Shown here: positions 19,118 to 28,304 of the stretch, piece by piece
How the letters are laid out: each line of letters begins with the position of its first letter
Numbering within the stretch: the first letter of the stretch is position 1
Assembly: GCF_012910885.1 (NCBI RefSeq)
Contig: NZ_WTVM01000007.1
Location: forward strand, 1 to 59,983
Reading direction: 5' to 3'
From: Azoarcus taiwanensis
GTDB taxonomy: Bacteria > Pseudomonadota > Gammaproteobacteria > Burkholderiales > Rhodocyclaceae
Length of the DNA stretch: 59,983 bases
Translations under genes and position numbers: made by a program
Notes under the pieces: model-generated
Database searches by the model: none
Seen by the model: the letters and a program-made list of their open reading frames with translations, nothing else
What the model was told of the DNA's origin: nothing

Positions 19118-19291
19118 TGCAGCTACTCCTCAAATCGATCAGTCAGAAGCGCTGACAAGAAGGAGGGGCTGCAGAGGTGGGGCAGCGGCATTCAGCGACG
19201 CCCCGAGTTTCCAAGACGGCGGAGCGGACGTAAAGCTTTTGCGAAGCGAAAAATGGCACGGTTACGCCATTTTTACGCCAAACCCAAAGAA

Positions 19292-19319
19292 AATGGGCTA
19301 GCTGCACAGCTAACCCATT
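19292..19319 (-). terminator. Rho-independent terminator after tRNA-Arg
   Basis: Bases 19292-19303 and 19308-19319 pair over 12 positions with one G-T pair and a 4-base loop. On the minus strand a T-rich TTTTCTTT run follows. The stem begins 8 bases after the tRNA 3' end. Confidence 0.75.
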
Positions 19320-19327
19320 GAAAGATA

Positions 19328-19404
19328 TGGCGCGCCCGGCGCGATTCGAACGCACGACCCCTGCCTTCGGAGGGCAGTACTCTATCCAGCTGAGCTACGG
19401 GCGC
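19328..19404 (-). tRNA. tRNA-Arg (anticodon CCG)
   Basis: A 77-nt tRNA with encoded CCA. The 7-bp acceptor stem pairs GCGCCCG with CGGGCGC. The anticodon arm is CTGCC-CTCCGAA-GGCAG, giving anticodon CCG, which reads CGG arginine codons. The T arm loop is TTCGAAT. It is the likely attachment target of the adjacent integrase, and the gene remains intact at this junction. Confidence 0.96.
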
Positions 19405-19446
19405 GGGGGCTTGGGTAGCGATGACACTGCCTACGCAAGGCCGGTG

Positions 19447-19475
19447 ATGGTAGCCTGAATCGTTCGACAAGTCCA
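19447..19475 (-). promoter_or_regulatory. Candidate sigma-70 promoter of tRNA-Arg
   Basis: On the minus strand TGGACT (19475-19470), a 17-base spacer and TACCAT (19452-19447) match four of six consensus bases each. The predicted start lies about 35 bases before the tRNA. Confidence 0.4.
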
Positions 19476-19505
19476 TGCCACTGCGCAAAACCGTTTTCGT
19501 GACGC

Positions 19506-19511
19506 TATAAT
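19506..19511 (+). promoter_or_regulatory. -10 box before the cytochrome c gene
   Basis: A perfect TATAAT stands 36 bases before the ATG of the cytochrome gene. No good -35 box is visible at 16-18 bases, so the promoter may need an activator. Confidence 0.5.
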
Positions 19512-19547
19512 TCGGCTTTCGCCCGCCTACTGACCAAAGGATCAAGC

Positions 19548-20006
19548 ATGTCGAAGACTTCTGTCCAGTCCGCTCCCCGGCAACGTGTCCGTTTCGCTCT
19601 TCCGGCTGTCGGCATCATGGCTGCGCTGGTCGTGGCAGGCTGTGGCAAGGCGCCCGAGGTGGACCACGAGGTTACCGCCTCCTTGATCCAGCCGGTGGCG
19701 CAGATCGCGATTCAACGCGTGCAGATCACCCCGGGCAACCGCACCGGCGCCGAGATCTATCAGGCACTGTGCACCACCTGCCACGCCTCGGGTCTGCTCG
19801 ATGCACCCAAGACCGGCGACGCTGATGCATGGGCACCACGTATCGCCGAAGGCTTCGAAGCGAACGTATCCTCGGTGATCAACGGCCTCGGCGCGATGCC
19901 GGCTCGTGCCGGTTCGCCGGATCTCACCGACACCGAGATCGAACGCGCGGTGGCCTATCTGCTGAACACTGCAGGTGGCGACTTCACCGAGCCGCCGGTG
20001 GAATAA
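19548..20006 (+). CDS. Cytochrome c5-like lipoprotein
   Basis: A 152-aa secreted monohaem cytochrome. The N-terminus has basic residues, a hydrophobic stretch (about 17-31) and a VAGC lipobox with Cys32, so it is probably a lipoprotein on the periplasmic side. The haem-binding CTTCH is at 75-79, and GAMPARAG near 116-123 supplies a likely axial Met. Size and spacing fit the small cytochrome c5 class that shuttles electrons to terminal oxidases or other reductases. It is monocistronic, with a -10 box upstream and a strong terminator downstream. The specific partner is unknown. Confidence 0.85.
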   Translation: MSKTSVQSAPRQRVRFALPAVGIMAALVVAGCGKAPEVDHEVTASLIQPVAQIAIQRVQITPGNRTGAEIYQALCTTCHASGLLDAPKTGDADAWAPRIAEGFEANVSSVINGLGAMPARAGSPDLTDTEIERAVAYLLNTAGGDFTEPPVE

Positions 20007-20030
20007 GACGGCGCAAGCTGCAAATACCGA

Positions 20031-20054
20031 AGGGTGGCCGAGGCCACCCTTTTT
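20031..20054 (+). terminator. Rho-independent terminator of the cytochrome gene
   Basis: A 9-bp GC-rich stem (20031-20039 with 20042-20050) is followed by TTTTT. It also stands just beyond the stop of the convergent rep gene and may act for both. Confidence 0.85.
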
Positions 20055-20071
20055 GTTGCGTGCTACAACCG

Positions 20072-22066
<1,995 letters not shown>

Positions 22067-22274
22067 GCGTGGGGCGAGACCTCAAAAACGATGCGCCACC
22101 CCGAGGCGGCGCATGTGAATGCCGGGAATTCTACTCCCTGCACCGCCGACGGTCATCCGCCCAGACGACACCCGACGGGCATATAAGGCATGACGAATAC
22201 GTTGTTTGTCACGGAAACGTGGCGGTTTGGCTGGACAAGCAGGGCAGGTTAAGGCTCAAATACGAAATGAGACA

Positions 22275-22303
22275 GTCGTCCCCACCGGCGGTGGACCGAC
22301 GAC
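22275..22303 (+). other. Stem-loop in the dksA leader
   Basis: GTCGTC (22275-22280) pairs with GACGAC (22298-22303). Inside, CCACC (22282-22286) pairs with GGTGG (22290-22294). It lies about 30 bases before the dksA start within the 268-base rep-dksA gap and could affect mRNA stability or translation. A TATAAG near 22180 might be a -10 box, but the promoter is uncertain. Confidence 0.45.
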
Positions 22304-22334
22304 AACCGGCAGGGACTGCCAAGGAGTGGTGACA

Positions 22335-22766
22335 ATGACGAAACAAAACGCGCCCGAATCGCCGGAGATCAGCATGGACGAAGTGCTCGCCATGCCCGAA
22401 GGCGACTACATGAACGCGAAGCAGCTGGATTTCTTCCGCGCCATGCTGCAGCACATGCGTGACGATCTTCTCGAGAACGGACAGGCGACGATTCACCACC
22501 TGCAGGAGACCGAGGCCACGCCGGACGAGGCCGACCGCGCCACCCAGGAGGAAGAGCACGTGCTCGAACAGCGCATCCGCGACCGCGAGCGCAAGCTGAT
22601 TCACAAGATAGACCAGGCGCTGGACCGCATCGCCAACGGCACCTACGGCTACTGCGAGGCCTCGGGCGAACCGATCGGCTTGCGCCGGCTCATCGCCCGT
22701 CCGACCGCTACACTGTGCATCGAGGAACAGGAGCGGCACGAACGCGAAGAGCGCATGTTCCGCTGA
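22335..22766 (+). CDS. dksA: RNA polymerase-binding transcription factor DksA
   Basis: A 143-aa protein. DksA binds the RNA polymerase secondary channel and, with ppGpp, controls rRNA and amino-acid genes. The long coiled coil (about 30-105) carries the tip sequence TEATPDEADRAT, and the zinc-finger end reads YGYCEASGEPIG...RPTATLCIEEQ. Only two of the four zinc cysteines of E. coli DksA remain, so zinc binding is doubtful, as in known Cys-poor DksA variants. The ATG at 22335 is set by AAGGAG at 22321-22326; the frame open to 22206 is non-coding leader. A terminator follows. Confidence 0.93.
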   Translation: MTKQNAPESPEISMDEVLAMPEGDYMNAKQLDFFRAMLQHMRDDLLENGQATIHHLQETEATPDEADRATQEEEHVLEQRIRDRERKLIHKIDQALDRIANGTYGYCEASGEPIGLRRLIARPTATLCIEEQERHEREERMFR

Positions 22767-22787
22767 GATTCAGTACCCGCCAGAAGC

Positions 22788-22813
22788 ACGAAGCCGCCCG
22801 AGGGCGGCTTCGT
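22788..22813 (+). terminator. Terminator hairpin after dksA
   Basis: A 12-bp perfect inverted repeat (22788-22799 with 22802-22813) stands 21 bases after the dksA stop. Only a weak T content follows. It also lies beyond the stop of the convergent lipA gene. Confidence 0.7.
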
Positions 22814-22848
22814 AGTCTAAATCGGAGCCGGAACGGACTGCCGGAGAG

Positions 22849-23796
22849 TCACACCACCCCAGCGCCGTGGGCCTGCTGATCCGCCCAGTAGGACGAGCGC
22901 ACCATCGGTCCGCAGGCAGCATTCTTGAAGCCCATTTTCAAGGCCTCGGTCTCGAACATCTTGAAAACATCCGGGTGCACATAACGCAACACCGGCAGAT
23001 GGCCGCCGGAGGGCTGCAGATACTGCCCGATGGTGAGCATTTCGACATCGTGGGCACGCAGATCGCGCATGACTTCGAGGATTTCCTCGTCGGTTTCGCC
23101 TAGGCCAACCATCAGGCCGGACTTGGTCGGCACCTCGGGGTGGCGACGCTTGAACTCCTGCAGCAGCTTGAGCGACCAGGCGTAATCCGAACCCGGTCGC
23201 GCCTGCTTGTAGAGGCGGGGTACGGTCTCGAGGTTATGGTTCATCACGTCCGGCGGCGCCTGGTCGAAGATGTCGAGCGCAATGTCCATGCGACCGCGGA
23301 AGTCCGGAACCAGTACCTCGATGGTGGTCTTGGGCGAGTGCACGCGGGTCTCGCGAATGCAATCGACGAAATGCTGTGCCCCGCCGTCGCGCAGGTCGTC
23401 GCGGTCGACCGAGGTGATGACCACGTAGTTGAGGCGCATCGCGGCGATGGTCTTTGCCAGATCCAGCGGCTCGTTGGGGTTGAGCGGCTCGGGCCGTCCG
23501 TGACCGACGTCGCAGAACGGACAACGACGGGTACAGATGTCACCCATGATCATGAAGGTCGCGGTGCCCTTGCCGAAGCATTCATGGATATTGGGGCAGG
23601 AGGCTTCCTCGCACACGGTGTGCAGCTTGTGCTCGCGCAGCGTGGCCTTGATCTCGTTGAAGCGCTCGGCCTCCTGGCCGGCGCCGAGCTTGATGCGGAT
23701 CCACTCGGGCTTTTTCAGGCGCTCGGCCGGGACGATCTTGATCGGGATGCGGGCGGTCTTGTCTGCGCCTCGCTGCTTGCGGGCTGTGGTTTCCAT
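22849..23796 (-). CDS. lipA: Lipoyl synthase
   Basis: A 315-aa radical-SAM enzyme that inserts two sulfurs into protein-bound octanoyl groups to make lipoate. The auxiliary cluster motif [12 protein letters not shown] gives Cys62, 67 and 73. The radical-SAM motif CTRRCPFC gives Cys88, 92 and 95. The C-terminal RSSYWAD supplies the conserved RSSY serine ligand. It lies 27 bases downstream of lipB, and the two enzymes act in sequence. Last gene of the minus-strand cell-wall/lipoate block. Confidence 0.97.
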   Translation of the reverse strand: METTARKQRGADKTARIPIKIVPAERLKKPEWIRIKLGAGQEAERFNEIKATLREHKLHTVCEEASCPNIHECFGKGTATFMIMGDICTRRCPFCDVGHGRPEPLNPNEPLDLAKTIAAMRLNYVVITSVDRDDLRDGGAQHFVDCIRETRVHSPKTTIEVLVPDFRGRMDIALDIFDQAPPDVMNHNLETVPRLYKQARPGSDYAWSLKLLQEFKRRHPEVPTKSGLMVGLGETDEEILEVMRDLRAHDVEMLTIGQYLQPSGGHLPVLRYVHPDVFKMFETEALKMGFKNAACGPMVRSSYWADQQAHGAGVV

Positions 23797-23823
23797 GTCG
23801 GGGGTCTCGATCTGTTATCGGTA

Positions 23824-24507
23824 TCAGTTGCCAGCCGGGGCTTTTGGCCTGACTGGCGGCAGCAATCTCTCGAGGTGGTCAAGCAGGGCTTCGCCGGCGG
23901 CTTCGACGCTGGTGCGAATGCCGTAGCCGGTAAGCTGCACCGTTTGCAAACCCTCGTATCCACAAGGGTTTATCCAGCCAAAGGGGGTTAGATCCATGTC
24001 CACATTGAGCGACAGCCCATGATAACTGCAGCCGTTGCGAACGCGAAGCCCGAGCGCGGCGATCTTGGCGCCGCCAACGTATACGCCGGGGGCACCGGCC
24101 TGCCGCTCGGCGCTCAGCCCGAAACCGGCGAGGCAGTCGATGACGGCCTGCTCCATGAGATTGACCAGTTCGCGCACCTTGATGCCGCGTCGCGCCAGAT
24201 CGACGAGCAGATAGACAACCACCTGACCAGGGCCATGGTAGGTAATCTGTCCGCCGCGATCGATGCGGACCAGCGGGATGCCCTCGTCCCGCAGCAAGTG
24301 CTCAGGCCGGCCAGACTGGCCGAGGGTGTACACCGGCGGATGCTCGAGCACCCAGATTTCGTCGGGCGTGTCGGCCTGGCGCGCGTCGGTGAATTCACGC
24401 ATCGCCTGCCAGGTCGGCTCATAGGGCACGAGCCCGAGTCGGCGCACCCTCAGCCAGCGTGCTTCGGGTTCTTTTGCCTGCTGGGAAGTAGGTGCGACCA
24501 AAGCCAT
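23824..24507 (-). CDS. lipB: Octanoyl-[acyl-carrier-protein]:protein transferase
   Basis: A 227-aa enzyme that moves octanoyl from ACP to lipoyl domains, the first step of lipoate synthesis. [12 protein letters not shown] is the family signature. GGAKIAALG contains the catalytic Lys, and INPCGYEG contains the catalytic Cys. The start at 24507 ([10 protein letters not shown]) lies 16 bases after the ybeD stop; the frame is open further upstream but overlaps ybeD. Order dacC-ybeD-lipB-lipA is the same as in E. coli. Confidence 0.95.
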   Translation of the reverse strand: MALVAPTSQQAKEPEARWLRVRRLGLVPYEPTWQAMREFTDARQADTPDEIWVLEHPPVYTLGQSGRPEHLLRDEGIPLVRIDRGGQITYHGPGQVVVYLLVDLARRGIKVRELVNLMEQAVIDCLAGFGLSAERQAGAPGVYVGGAKIAALGLRVRNGCSYHGLSLNVDMDLTPFGWINPCGYEGLQTVQLTGYGIRTSVEAAGEALLDHLERLLPPVRPKAPAGN

Positions 24508-24523
24508 CAGAGGACCGCTGCGC

Positions 24524-24796
24524 TCAGAGAACGACCTTGACCATGGAGTGGGAAGACAAGGCGCGATAGATGTCGTCGAGCTGGGCCTGCGACACCGCAC
24601 GCACGGTACAGGTCAGGGCGAGGTAGTTGCCCTTGCTCGAGGCGCGCATCTCGATCGTCGCGGGATCGAAACCGGCGTCGAAACGCTGCACGACTTCCAC
24701 CACCGCCTGGGCGAAGCCGTCGACCCGAGCCCCCATGATCTTGATCGGAAAGTCGCAGGGGAACTCGATGAGGGTTTCCCGGGGAGTTTCGCTCAT
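24524..24796 (-). CDS. ybeD: YbeD/DUF493 family protein
   Basis: A 90-aa small alpha/beta protein. [11 protein letters not shown] near the start and the [15 protein letters not shown] strand pattern match the YbeD family (ferredoxin-like fold, role unknown). The start at 24796 ([12 protein letters not shown]) was chosen over 24838, which would overlap the carboxypeptidase gene. It is regularly found between dacA-type and lipB genes, as here, though a functional link is not established. Confidence 0.9.
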   Translation of the reverse strand: MSETPRETLIEFPCDFPIKIMGARVDGFAQAVVEVVQRFDAGFDPATIEMRASSKGNYLALTCTVRAVSQAQLDDIYRALSSHSMVKVVL

Positions 24797-24801
24797 GTCG
24801 A

Positions 24802-25929
24802 TTACAGGCTCTTGATCCAGAGGCGCAGCGCATCCCACAGGCGCCCGAAGAAGCCGGCCACTTCAACGTCCTGCAGCGCAACGACCGGGTATTCGCCAAG
24901 CAGGCGACCATCAACGCTGAGCGTCAATGTACCCAGCTCCTGGCCACGCTGGATCGGCGCCATGACCGGCTGATGGCTTGCCAGTGCGGCCTCGACGCGC
25001 TGGGCGCCATCCTTGGGCAGCGACATCACGAAATCATCGAGGAAGCCGACCGGCACATCGTTGACGATGCCTTTCCACACCTGGACGCGCGACATTTCCT
25101 GCTCCGCCCCATACAAGCGAACGGTGTCGAAGAACTGGAAGCCGTAGTTGAGCAGCTTCAGCGATTCCTGGGCGCGGACAGTCTCGGATTCGGCGCCGAG
25201 CACCACCGAGATCAGCCGGCGCGGACCGCGCAAGGCGGTCGAAACCAGGCAGTACCCTGCGGCGCGGGTGTAGCCGGTCTTCATGCCGTCGACCGTGCTG
25301 TCCAGCCACAGCAGGCGATTGCGGTTGGGCTGGGTAATGTCGTTGTAGGTGTATTCCTTCTGCGAATAAAGCGGGTAGTACTCGGGAAAGTCACGCACCA
25401 GCGCGGAGGCAAGCAGCGCAAGATCGGTCGCCGTGGTGTAGAGCTGTTCGTCCGGGAGACCCGAGGAGTTGGCGAAGTTCGTGTTGCGCATGCCCAGTCG
25501 CTGGGCCTCGCGATTCATGAGATGGGTGAACGCCTCCTCGGAGCCGGCGATCAGTTCGGCCAGTGCGACGCAGGCATCGTTGCCGGACTGCACGATCATG
25601 CCGTTGATCAGCTGCTCCACCGTCACGGGGCGGCCCGGCTCGATGAACATCCGTGAACCGGTCATACGCCAAGCCGTCTCCGAGACTGCCACCTCCTGGT
25701 CGAGGGTGATCGTGCCGGCACGCAGGGCCGAGAAAGTCACGTAGGCAGTCATCAGCTTGGTCAGCGAGGCCGGCTCGATACGCTCGTCAGGGTTGTGCGC
25801 GGTAAGCACCTGACCGGTCTGATGATCGATCAGCAACCAGGCGTTGGCGGCAAGCGACAGTTGGGGCGCGGTTTGCGCGGAGACAGTGAGCGAGACGGCG
25901 AAAAGCAGTGCGGTGAGGAGAAAACGCAT
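24802..25929 (-). CDS. dacC: D-alanyl-D-alanine carboxypeptidase (PBP5/6 family)
   Basis: A 375-aa periplasmic enzyme that trims the terminal D-Ala from peptidoglycan stem peptides. A signal peptide spans about 1-18 (cleavage after VSA). The active-site boxes are SLTK at 55-58, SGN at 115-117 and KTG at 217-219. A C-terminal PBP5-type domain follows, ending in an amphipathic membrane-anchoring helix (GRLWDALRLWIKSL). It might equally be called dacA; the family is firm, the letter is not. It lies 5 bases before ybeD. Confidence 0.93.
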   Translation of the reverse strand: MRFLLTALLFAVSLTVSAQTAPQLSLAANAWLLIDHQTGQVLTAHNPDERIEPASLTKLMTAYVTFSALRAGTITLDQEVAVSETAWRMTGSRMFIEPGRPVTVEQLINGMIVQSGNDACVALAELIAGSEEAFTHLMNREAQRLGMRNTNFANSSGLPDEQLYTTATDLALLASALVRDFPEYYPLYSQKEYTYNDITQPNRNRLLWLDSTVDGMKTGYTRAAGYCLVSTALRGPRRLISVVLGAESETVRAQESLKLLNYGFQFFDTVRLYGAEQEMSRVQVWKGIVNDVPVGFLDDFVMSLPKDGAQRVEAALASHQPVMAPIQRGQELGTLTLSVDGRLLGEYPVVALQDVEVAGFFGRLWDALRLWIKSL

Positions 25930-25963
25930 GTGGGTCCGTGGAGTGAATCAGGTTCTGGAAAGC

Positions 25964-25982
25964 GCCCGCGCCAGGCGCGGGC
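25964..25982 (-). terminator. GC hairpin between rlpA and the carboxypeptidase gene
   Basis: Bases 25964-25972 and 25974-25982 are a 9-base inverted repeat. On the minus strand CTTTCC follows, a weak tail, so it probably ends only part of the transcripts coming from rlpA. Confidence 0.5.
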
Positions 25983-26021
25983 AACCGGAAGACAGCTTGA
26001 CCGGCCGGACGGCGGCTTGGT

Positions 26022-27155
26022 TCAACGCATGACGACGAAAGGTTGCAGGTCGAACATCATACCGATGCGCTGCGCCTCGAGCCTGGCATCGTCAGCGGAG
26101 GCGAAGGGACCGAGTTGCAAACGGTAGCGGCCGCCCTCGTCGAGCAGATGCAGGCGGTCGGCAAAGGCCGCGAGTTCGGTGCGCACTCGTGCCGCCAGCG
26201 TCTCGGCGTTGGCCGGGGTGGAGAATGCAGCAAGTTGCAGATAGGCCCCGGATTGCACCGGCCCGGACATGTTCCGTAACGGTGCGGCCGCTTGCAACGC
26301 GGCGCCATCGGCATCGCTCGCGATGGGCGAGCGTGGCAACAATGGTGGCAGGCTCTGTTGCTCGATGGCTGCGATCTGGCGCGGCGGCTGTTGTGTCGGA
26401 GCAGGTGCGACCGCAGGCGTGGGTGCCGATGCGATCTGAGTCCCGGAGGACGCCGTGCCGGGCAATGCCGGCACCCCGCGCGCATCGGCAACGCGGATGT
26501 CCTCATGGGTGATGGATTCGACCTCGACCATCGCACTGCCGGCGTTGATGTATCCGAGACGATGAGCGGCGGCGTAGGAGAGATCGATGATGCGTCCGCG
26601 CAGGAACGGGCCGCGGTCGTTGATGCGCACGATGACGCTGCGACCGTTGGCGATGTTCGTCACCCGTGCGTAGCTGGGCAGCGGCAGTGTGGGGTGCGCC
26701 GCGGTCATTGCGTACATGTCGTAGGGCTCGCCGGTAGACGTCGGGTTGCCGTGGAAGCGGCGTCCGTACCAGCTGCCATGGCCCCGCTCGCGGAATGGCG
26801 TGAGCTCGGTACGTGGCACGTACTCCTGGCCGAACACGGTATATGGGCGAAACGCCGGGCGGTGAAAGGGCTCGATACGCGGTACCGCATCGGGAATCTC
26901 GTCCAGGCCGACAGGGATCACCGCGTCGGGGCCATCGTCGAGGTAGTAGCCGCCACCACGTGTGGTAGTGACCGCACTCGCCGGCGCAGTGCCCGTCGTC
27001 GCGCCGGAAGCGTCCGAAACCCTGGTCGGCTTGCCGCCGCAGGCCGCCAGACCGAAAACGAGAACACCCGCCACTGCCAGTCGGCAGGCGAGCACTGAAA
27101 ACGGGGCGCTGGGCGGCATGGCGTGTTGCCGGCTGGAAAGGGTCGGAATGGTCAT
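26022..27155 (-). CDS. rlpA: RlpA septal ring lytic transglycosylase, SPOR domain
   Basis: A 377-aa lipoprotein. The hydrophobic stretch ending LAAC marks the lipidated Cys near residue 39. The double-psi beta-barrel RlpA domain has GHGSWYGRRFHGNPTSTGEPYD and VRINDRGPFLRGRIIDLS, including the catalytic-type Asp. The last ~75 residues (YLQLAAFSTPANAE...LQLGPFAS) form a SPOR domain that binds denuded glycan at division sites. An internal ATG at 27119 would give a shorter, more usual signal sequence. It lies 6 bases after rodA, in the classical rodA-rlpA-dac order. Confidence 0.93.
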   Translation of the reverse strand: MTIPTLSSRQHAMPPSAPFSVLACRLAVAGVLVFGLAACGGKPTRVSDASGATTGTAPASAVTTTRGGGYYLDDGPDAVIPVGLDEIPDAVPRIEPFHRPAFRPYTVFGQEYVPRTELTPFRERGHGSWYGRRFHGNPTSTGEPYDMYAMTAAHPTLPLPSYARVTNIANGRSVIVRINDRGPFLRGRIIDLSYAAAHRLGYINAGSAMVEVESITHEDIRVADARGVPALPGTASSGTQIASAPTPAVAPAPTQQPPRQIAAIEQQSLPPLLPRSPIASDADGAALQAAAPLRNMSGPVQSGAYLQLAAFSTPANAETLAARVRTELAAFADRLHLLDEGGRYRLQLGPFASADDARLEAQRIGMMFDLQPFVVMR

Positions 27156-27161
27156 GATGTC

Positions 27162-28304
27162 CTATTCTTTGACCGCGTGCCGGTTACGCTCGATGCTCAT
27201 CAGGATGCCGATCCCGAGACAGAGCGTCACCAGCGCGGTACCACCGTAGCTGATGAACGGCAATGGTACACCCACCACGGGCAAAATGCCGCTCACCATG
27301 CCCATATTTACAAACGCATAGGTGAACACCACCAGGGTGATCGCCCCTGCCAGCAGCCGGCATGCAAGCGTCGGTGCAAACGCGGCGATGAAGAACCCGC
27401 GCAGCAGCAGCACCATATAGATCGCCAGCAGACCCAATGTACCGACCAGACCGAACTCCTCGGCCAGCACCGAGAAGATGAAATCGGTGTGGCGCTCGGG
27501 GATGAAGGCCAGATGCGTCTGGGTGCCTTCGAGCCAGCCTTTACCGAACGTGCCCCCGGAACCGATTGCGATGGTGGACTGGATGGTGTGAAAACCTCGA
27601 CCCAGCGGGTCCTGGGTGGGGTCGAGCAGGGTGCATACCCGTTGTTTCTGGTAATCGCGCAACACCTGCCAGTCCACCCCCGGCTGACAAAGCGTGTCTC
27701 CGAAGCCGACGACTGCGCCGATACCGACCACAGCGACCACGGCGACAGGCACGATGAGCTTCCATGACAGACCGGCGAAGAAGATCACATAGAGTCCCGC
27801 CGCACCGACCAGCAAACTGGTGCCGAGATCCGGCTGCACCACGATCAGGCCCAGCGGCAAGCCAAGCAGCAGCGTCGCGACGATGAAGTCGCCGAAGCGG
27901 ATCAGACCCTCGCGCTGCTGGAAGTACCAGGCGAGCATCAGCGGCACCGCGATCTTCATGATCTCCGAGGGCTGGATGCGCGCCACGCCGATGTCGAGCC
28001 ATCGCTTTGCGCCCTTGCTCGTCTCACCCAGGAAGAACACCCCGACAAGGAGGAACAGCCCCAGGAGATAGAGCGGTAGCGCAAGCGACAGCAAGCGCTT
28101 GGGCGGCAGCAACGCCACCACCCACATCGCACCAATCGCCGCCATCATGTGAATCTGCAGCACGGGCAAGCGCTCCGGCGAGGCGCTCATCATCAACGCG
28201 TAGCTGTAGCCGAGCAAACCCGCGAGCACCAGCAGCAGCAATGGATCGAGCGGCCGGAAAAGCGCCTGCAGCAGTGCGAGGGGATGGAAACGCCAGCCGC
28301 TCAT
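27162..28304 (-). CDS. rodA: Rod shape-determining glycosyltransferase RodA
   Basis: A 380-aa SEDS-family integral membrane protein with about ten hydrophobic segments. RodA polymerises peptidoglycan glycan strands during side-wall growth in partnership with PBP2. Typical sequences are RWLDIGVARIQPSEIMKIAVP, the conserved SEDS region, and LPFISYGGTAL near the C-terminus. The start codon overlaps the stop of mrdA by 4 bases, indicating coupled synthesis of the two partners. Confidence 0.96.
   Translation of the reverse strand: MSGWRFHPLALLQALFRPLDPLLLLVLAGLLGYSYALMMSASPERLPVLQIHMMAAIGAMWVVALLPPKRLLSLALPLYLLGLFLLVGVFFLGETSKGAKRWLDIGVARIQPSEIMKIAVPLMLAWYFQQREGLIRFGDFIVATLLLGLPLGLIVVQPDLGTSLLVGAAGLYVIFFAGLSWKLIVPVAVVAVVGIGAVVGFGDTLCQPGVDWQVLRDYQKQRVCTLLDPTQDPLGRGFHTIQSTIAIGSGGTFGKGWLEGTQTHLAFIPERHTDFIFSVLAEEFGLVGTLGLLAIYMVLLLRGFFIAAFAPTLACRLLAGAITLVVFTYAFVNMGMVSGILPVVGVPLPFISYGGTALVTLCLGIGILMSIERNRHAVKE

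Larger units (their letters stand above)
16087..19330. mobile_element. Integrase module of a tRNA-Arg-associated integrative element
   Basis: The HTH protein, Rep-like protein and integrase form a compact A/T-richer block ending at the tRNA 3' end (19328). The near attachment site should overlap the tRNA 3' end. A second copy of that sequence, marking the far end, was looked for by eye to the left and not found. The element therefore probably extends past base 1 and may carry the defence operon as cargo. The far boundary is unknown. Confidence 0.6.
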
